DNA from: Shewanella subflava
GTDB taxonomy: Bacteria > Pseudomonadota > Gammaproteobacteria > Enterobacterales > Shewanellaceae
Direction: 5' to 3'
Assembly (NCBI RefSeq): GCF_025971955.1
Contig: NZ_JAPDMX010000002.1
Location: forward strand, 62,001-126,000
Length of the DNA: 64,000 bases
Position numbers and translations under genes: made by a program. Numbering within the stretch: position 1 is the stretch's first letter; each line of letters starts with the position of its first letter. Under the pieces are notes generated by a model, which did no database searches, was not told where the DNA came from, and was given only the letters and a program-made list of their open reading frames with translations. Positions 62,433 through 64,000 of the stretch are shown here, in pieces.

Positions 62433-64000
62433 TTAAATTAATAACATTTGCCCATGGGATAAATCATCATAACTCAACCCCAATAGGGATAATATCGGTT
62501 CGGCAATAGGCTTTATTTGCTTATCTATGTAGTAGTCATAATCTAATAACCAAATTTTATCGCAAACAGGCTGAACACCAACTGTCGTCATCACGTACTC
62601 AATAACCGTTCCTCTTTTCAACCAAGTATTATCTTGTTGATATTCAGCCATAAGTTTTGCAGCTTTGATATGAGGTGCTGATTTAGCAGTGTAATCTTCA
62701 ACATTTCTTTTTAAGCGCTTTTTTAATACTAATTCAGCATCAAACGCTCCCTGTTTTAACAACGCGACCTGAGATTGTAAAAACTCACTCACATCTTGTT
62801 GATTAAAAAAACGTTGATATAACTGATATTGAATTCGTTTTGAAAGCGGAGTCCAGTCGCTTCTTACCTGTTCCATGCCTTTAAACACCATTTCTGGCTT
62901 AGAATGTTTATCCAGTTTTAACCCTACATAGCGTTTTTTACTGCCAAGCTCGCTGCCCCTTAACGTCGGCATAATGAACTGGTTAAAATGGCTCTCAAAC
63001 TCTAACTCAAGAAAGCTCGTTAATTGATATTCAGAGTCACACCATGCGGCCCATTTTTGGGTAATTGCCTCTGCCATTTGCCGGCCAATCAAATCAGCAT
63101 TAATTTGCAGTTCATCACCCAGCCAAACGAAAGTAGAGTCAGTGTCGCCATAAATTACTTGGTAACCCATTTCTTCGACCCAAGCTTTTGTCAGTTTCAT
63201 AATTTGATGACCACGCATGGTTATTGAACTAGCAAGTTTAGCATCATGAAAAATACATCCCTTTGATCCCAGAACGCCATATAACGAATTCATAATAATT
63301 TTAATGGCTTGCGATAAAGGTTGGTTTTGACTTTTTTTAGCCAACTCCCTTTGCTCGGCTAAACTGGCAATCAGTTTAGGAAGAATGGGATTGTTACGAT
63401 GAAATTTCGCGCCTAAAAAACCCTCCACAATCTCATCAGAATCGACATCTGACTCAGCAATTTTTAATCCTTCAACTAACCCTTTGGGATCGATTAAAAA
63501 AGTGCGAATAATTGATGGATACAAACTTTTGAAATCCAATACCAAGACATTTTTATAATGCCCCGGGATAGAGTCCATCACATAGCCACCTGGACTTTCT
63601 AGTCCGTTACTGGCTGGCATTTGCGGTGCAACAAAGCCACTACGGTGCAAATAAGGTAAATATAAATGATAAAATGCGGCGATGGATGCGCCGACTCTGC
63701 CAAATTCCAGTCCAGTAAGCTTGGCGCGTTCTATCGCAAAAGGCAGTAATTGCGTTTTTTCAAAAATATCCCATACCAATCGGCAATCAGTCAGGTTGTA
63801 ATGGGCGAGTTTTAGTTTATCAGTAATAAACATGTCGCTAATCTCACCACCACGATTCTCAACATGTTCAATCGCTTTTCCTTCATCTAATAAGGCTCGT
63901 GAGACAAACTCAAGTGAAAAGCTATCAAACTTATAAAAGGCAGCTTTAAGCCAATCAATACCATCGAGAACGACTCGTCCGGGTAAATTTAAGGTTTCTG
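62433..64000 (-). CDS. polB: DNA polymerase II, C-terminal part (runs off the window)
   Basis: Family B DNA polymerase, usually about 780-790 residues; about 522 codons are visible and the reading frame stays open to the window edge. Sequence upstream of the internal Met at 63833 continues in frame (RALLDEGKAIEHVENRGGE), so 63833 is not the start. Polymerase motifs are intact: DFKSLYPSIIRTF (region II), KIIMNSLYGVLGSKG (region III) and YGDTDSTFVWLG (region I, with the two catalytic Asp). In E. coli the gene is SOS-induced; the promoter is outside this window. Confidence 0.94.
   Translation of the reverse strand, partial: ETLNLPGRVVLDGIDWLKAAFYKFDSFSLEFVSRALLDEGKAIEHVENRGGEISDMFITDKLKLAHYNLTDCRLVWDIFEKTQLLPFAIERAKLTGLEFGRVGASIAAFYHLYLPYLHRSGFVAPQMPASNGLESPGGYVMDSIPGHYKNVLVLDFKSLYPSIIRTFLIDPKGLVEGLKIAESDVDSDEIVEGFLGAKFHRNNPILPKLIASLAEQRELAKKSQNQPLSQAIKIIMNSLYGVLGSKGCIFHDAKLASSITMRGHQIMKLTKAWVEEMGYQVIYGDTDSTFVWLGDELQINADLIGRQMAEAITQKWAAWCDSEYQLTSFLELEFESHFNQFIMPTLRGSELGSKKRYVGLKLDKHSKPEMVFKGMEQVRSDWTPLSKRIQYQLYQRFFNQQDVSEFLQSQVALLKQGAFDAELVLKKRLKRNVEDYTAKSAPHIKAAKLMAEYQQDNTWLKRGTVIEYVMTTVGVQPVCDKIWLLDYDYYIDKQIKPIAEPILSLLGLSYDDLSHGQMLLI

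Overview
The window looks like chromosomal DNA of a Shewanella-type marine gammaproteobacterium. Evidence: AT-leaning base composition, close Shewanella/Vibrio-like versions of FabB, MnmC, FimV, MiaE, TtpC/TonB2 and PolB, the gene order fabB | mnmC and fimV-truA-folC-dedD-cvpA-purF, and a Shewanella-looking intergenic repeat island. No rRNA, CRISPR array, transposase or prophage was seen.

Layout. 1-2.9 kb: 5' part of tig, a small tRNA operon (Pro-Arg-His, minus strand) with two decayed tRNA-like tandem repeats inside it, then folD. 2.9-23.4 kb: a self-contained accessory locus for a secreted or capsular polysaccharide. It has a phosphorelay (hybrid kinase plus sigma54-activating LuxO/SypG-like regulator), a partner-switching module (receiver-PP2C phosphatase, RsbW-like kinase, STAS protein), a small lipoprotein, the export proteins (OPX lipoprotein, Wzz-like PCP), a Wzy/WaaL-like protein, a Wzx flippase, a GT2, a fused GT26/sugar-phosphate transferase, a degenerate nucleotidyltransferase-like protein, and a glycerol-phosphate pair (TagD and a TagB/F-like transferase). 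23.4-31.5 kb: cysS, ppiB-lpxH, miaE, a Yip1-family gene, fabB and mnmC. 31.5-32.7 kb: a gene-free repeat island. 32.7-46.1 kb: purF, cvpA, dedD, folC, truA, fimV, asd, pdxB and glnS, all on the minus strand. 46.3-52.6 kb: feoAB, a GNAT acetyltransferase, a parvulin, a DUF885 lipoprotein and a degenerate GGDEF protein. 52.8-61.7 kb: a TtpC/TonB2 energy-transduction operon, an orphan methyltransferase and a large TonB-dependent receptor. 62.4-64 kb: the 3' part of polB.

The main result concerns the polysaccharide locus. Four transcription units (at 8.1, 10.9, 15.8 and 18.3 kb) are each preceded by a -24/-12 sigma54-type promoter. Each also has, 74-97 bp upstream, a sequence matching the LuxO-type operator TTGCA-N3-TGCAA (three exact, one with a single mismatch). 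Three of the promoters share an extra block, CAA-N4-TTAAAA, at a fixed 2-nt distance from the -24 box. The locus encodes its own sigma54 activator of LuxO/SypG type. I infer a locally wired circuit: hybrid kinase -> LuxO-like regulator -> sigma54 -> partner switch plus polysaccharide genes, with the phosphatase/kinase/STAS trio as a second control point, as in the Vibrio fischeri syp system. The product probably carries glycerol phosphate, because TagD and a CDP-glycerol transferase lie at the end of the cluster.

All calls come from reading the sequence. Family names rest on recognised motifs and gene order; no database search was run.
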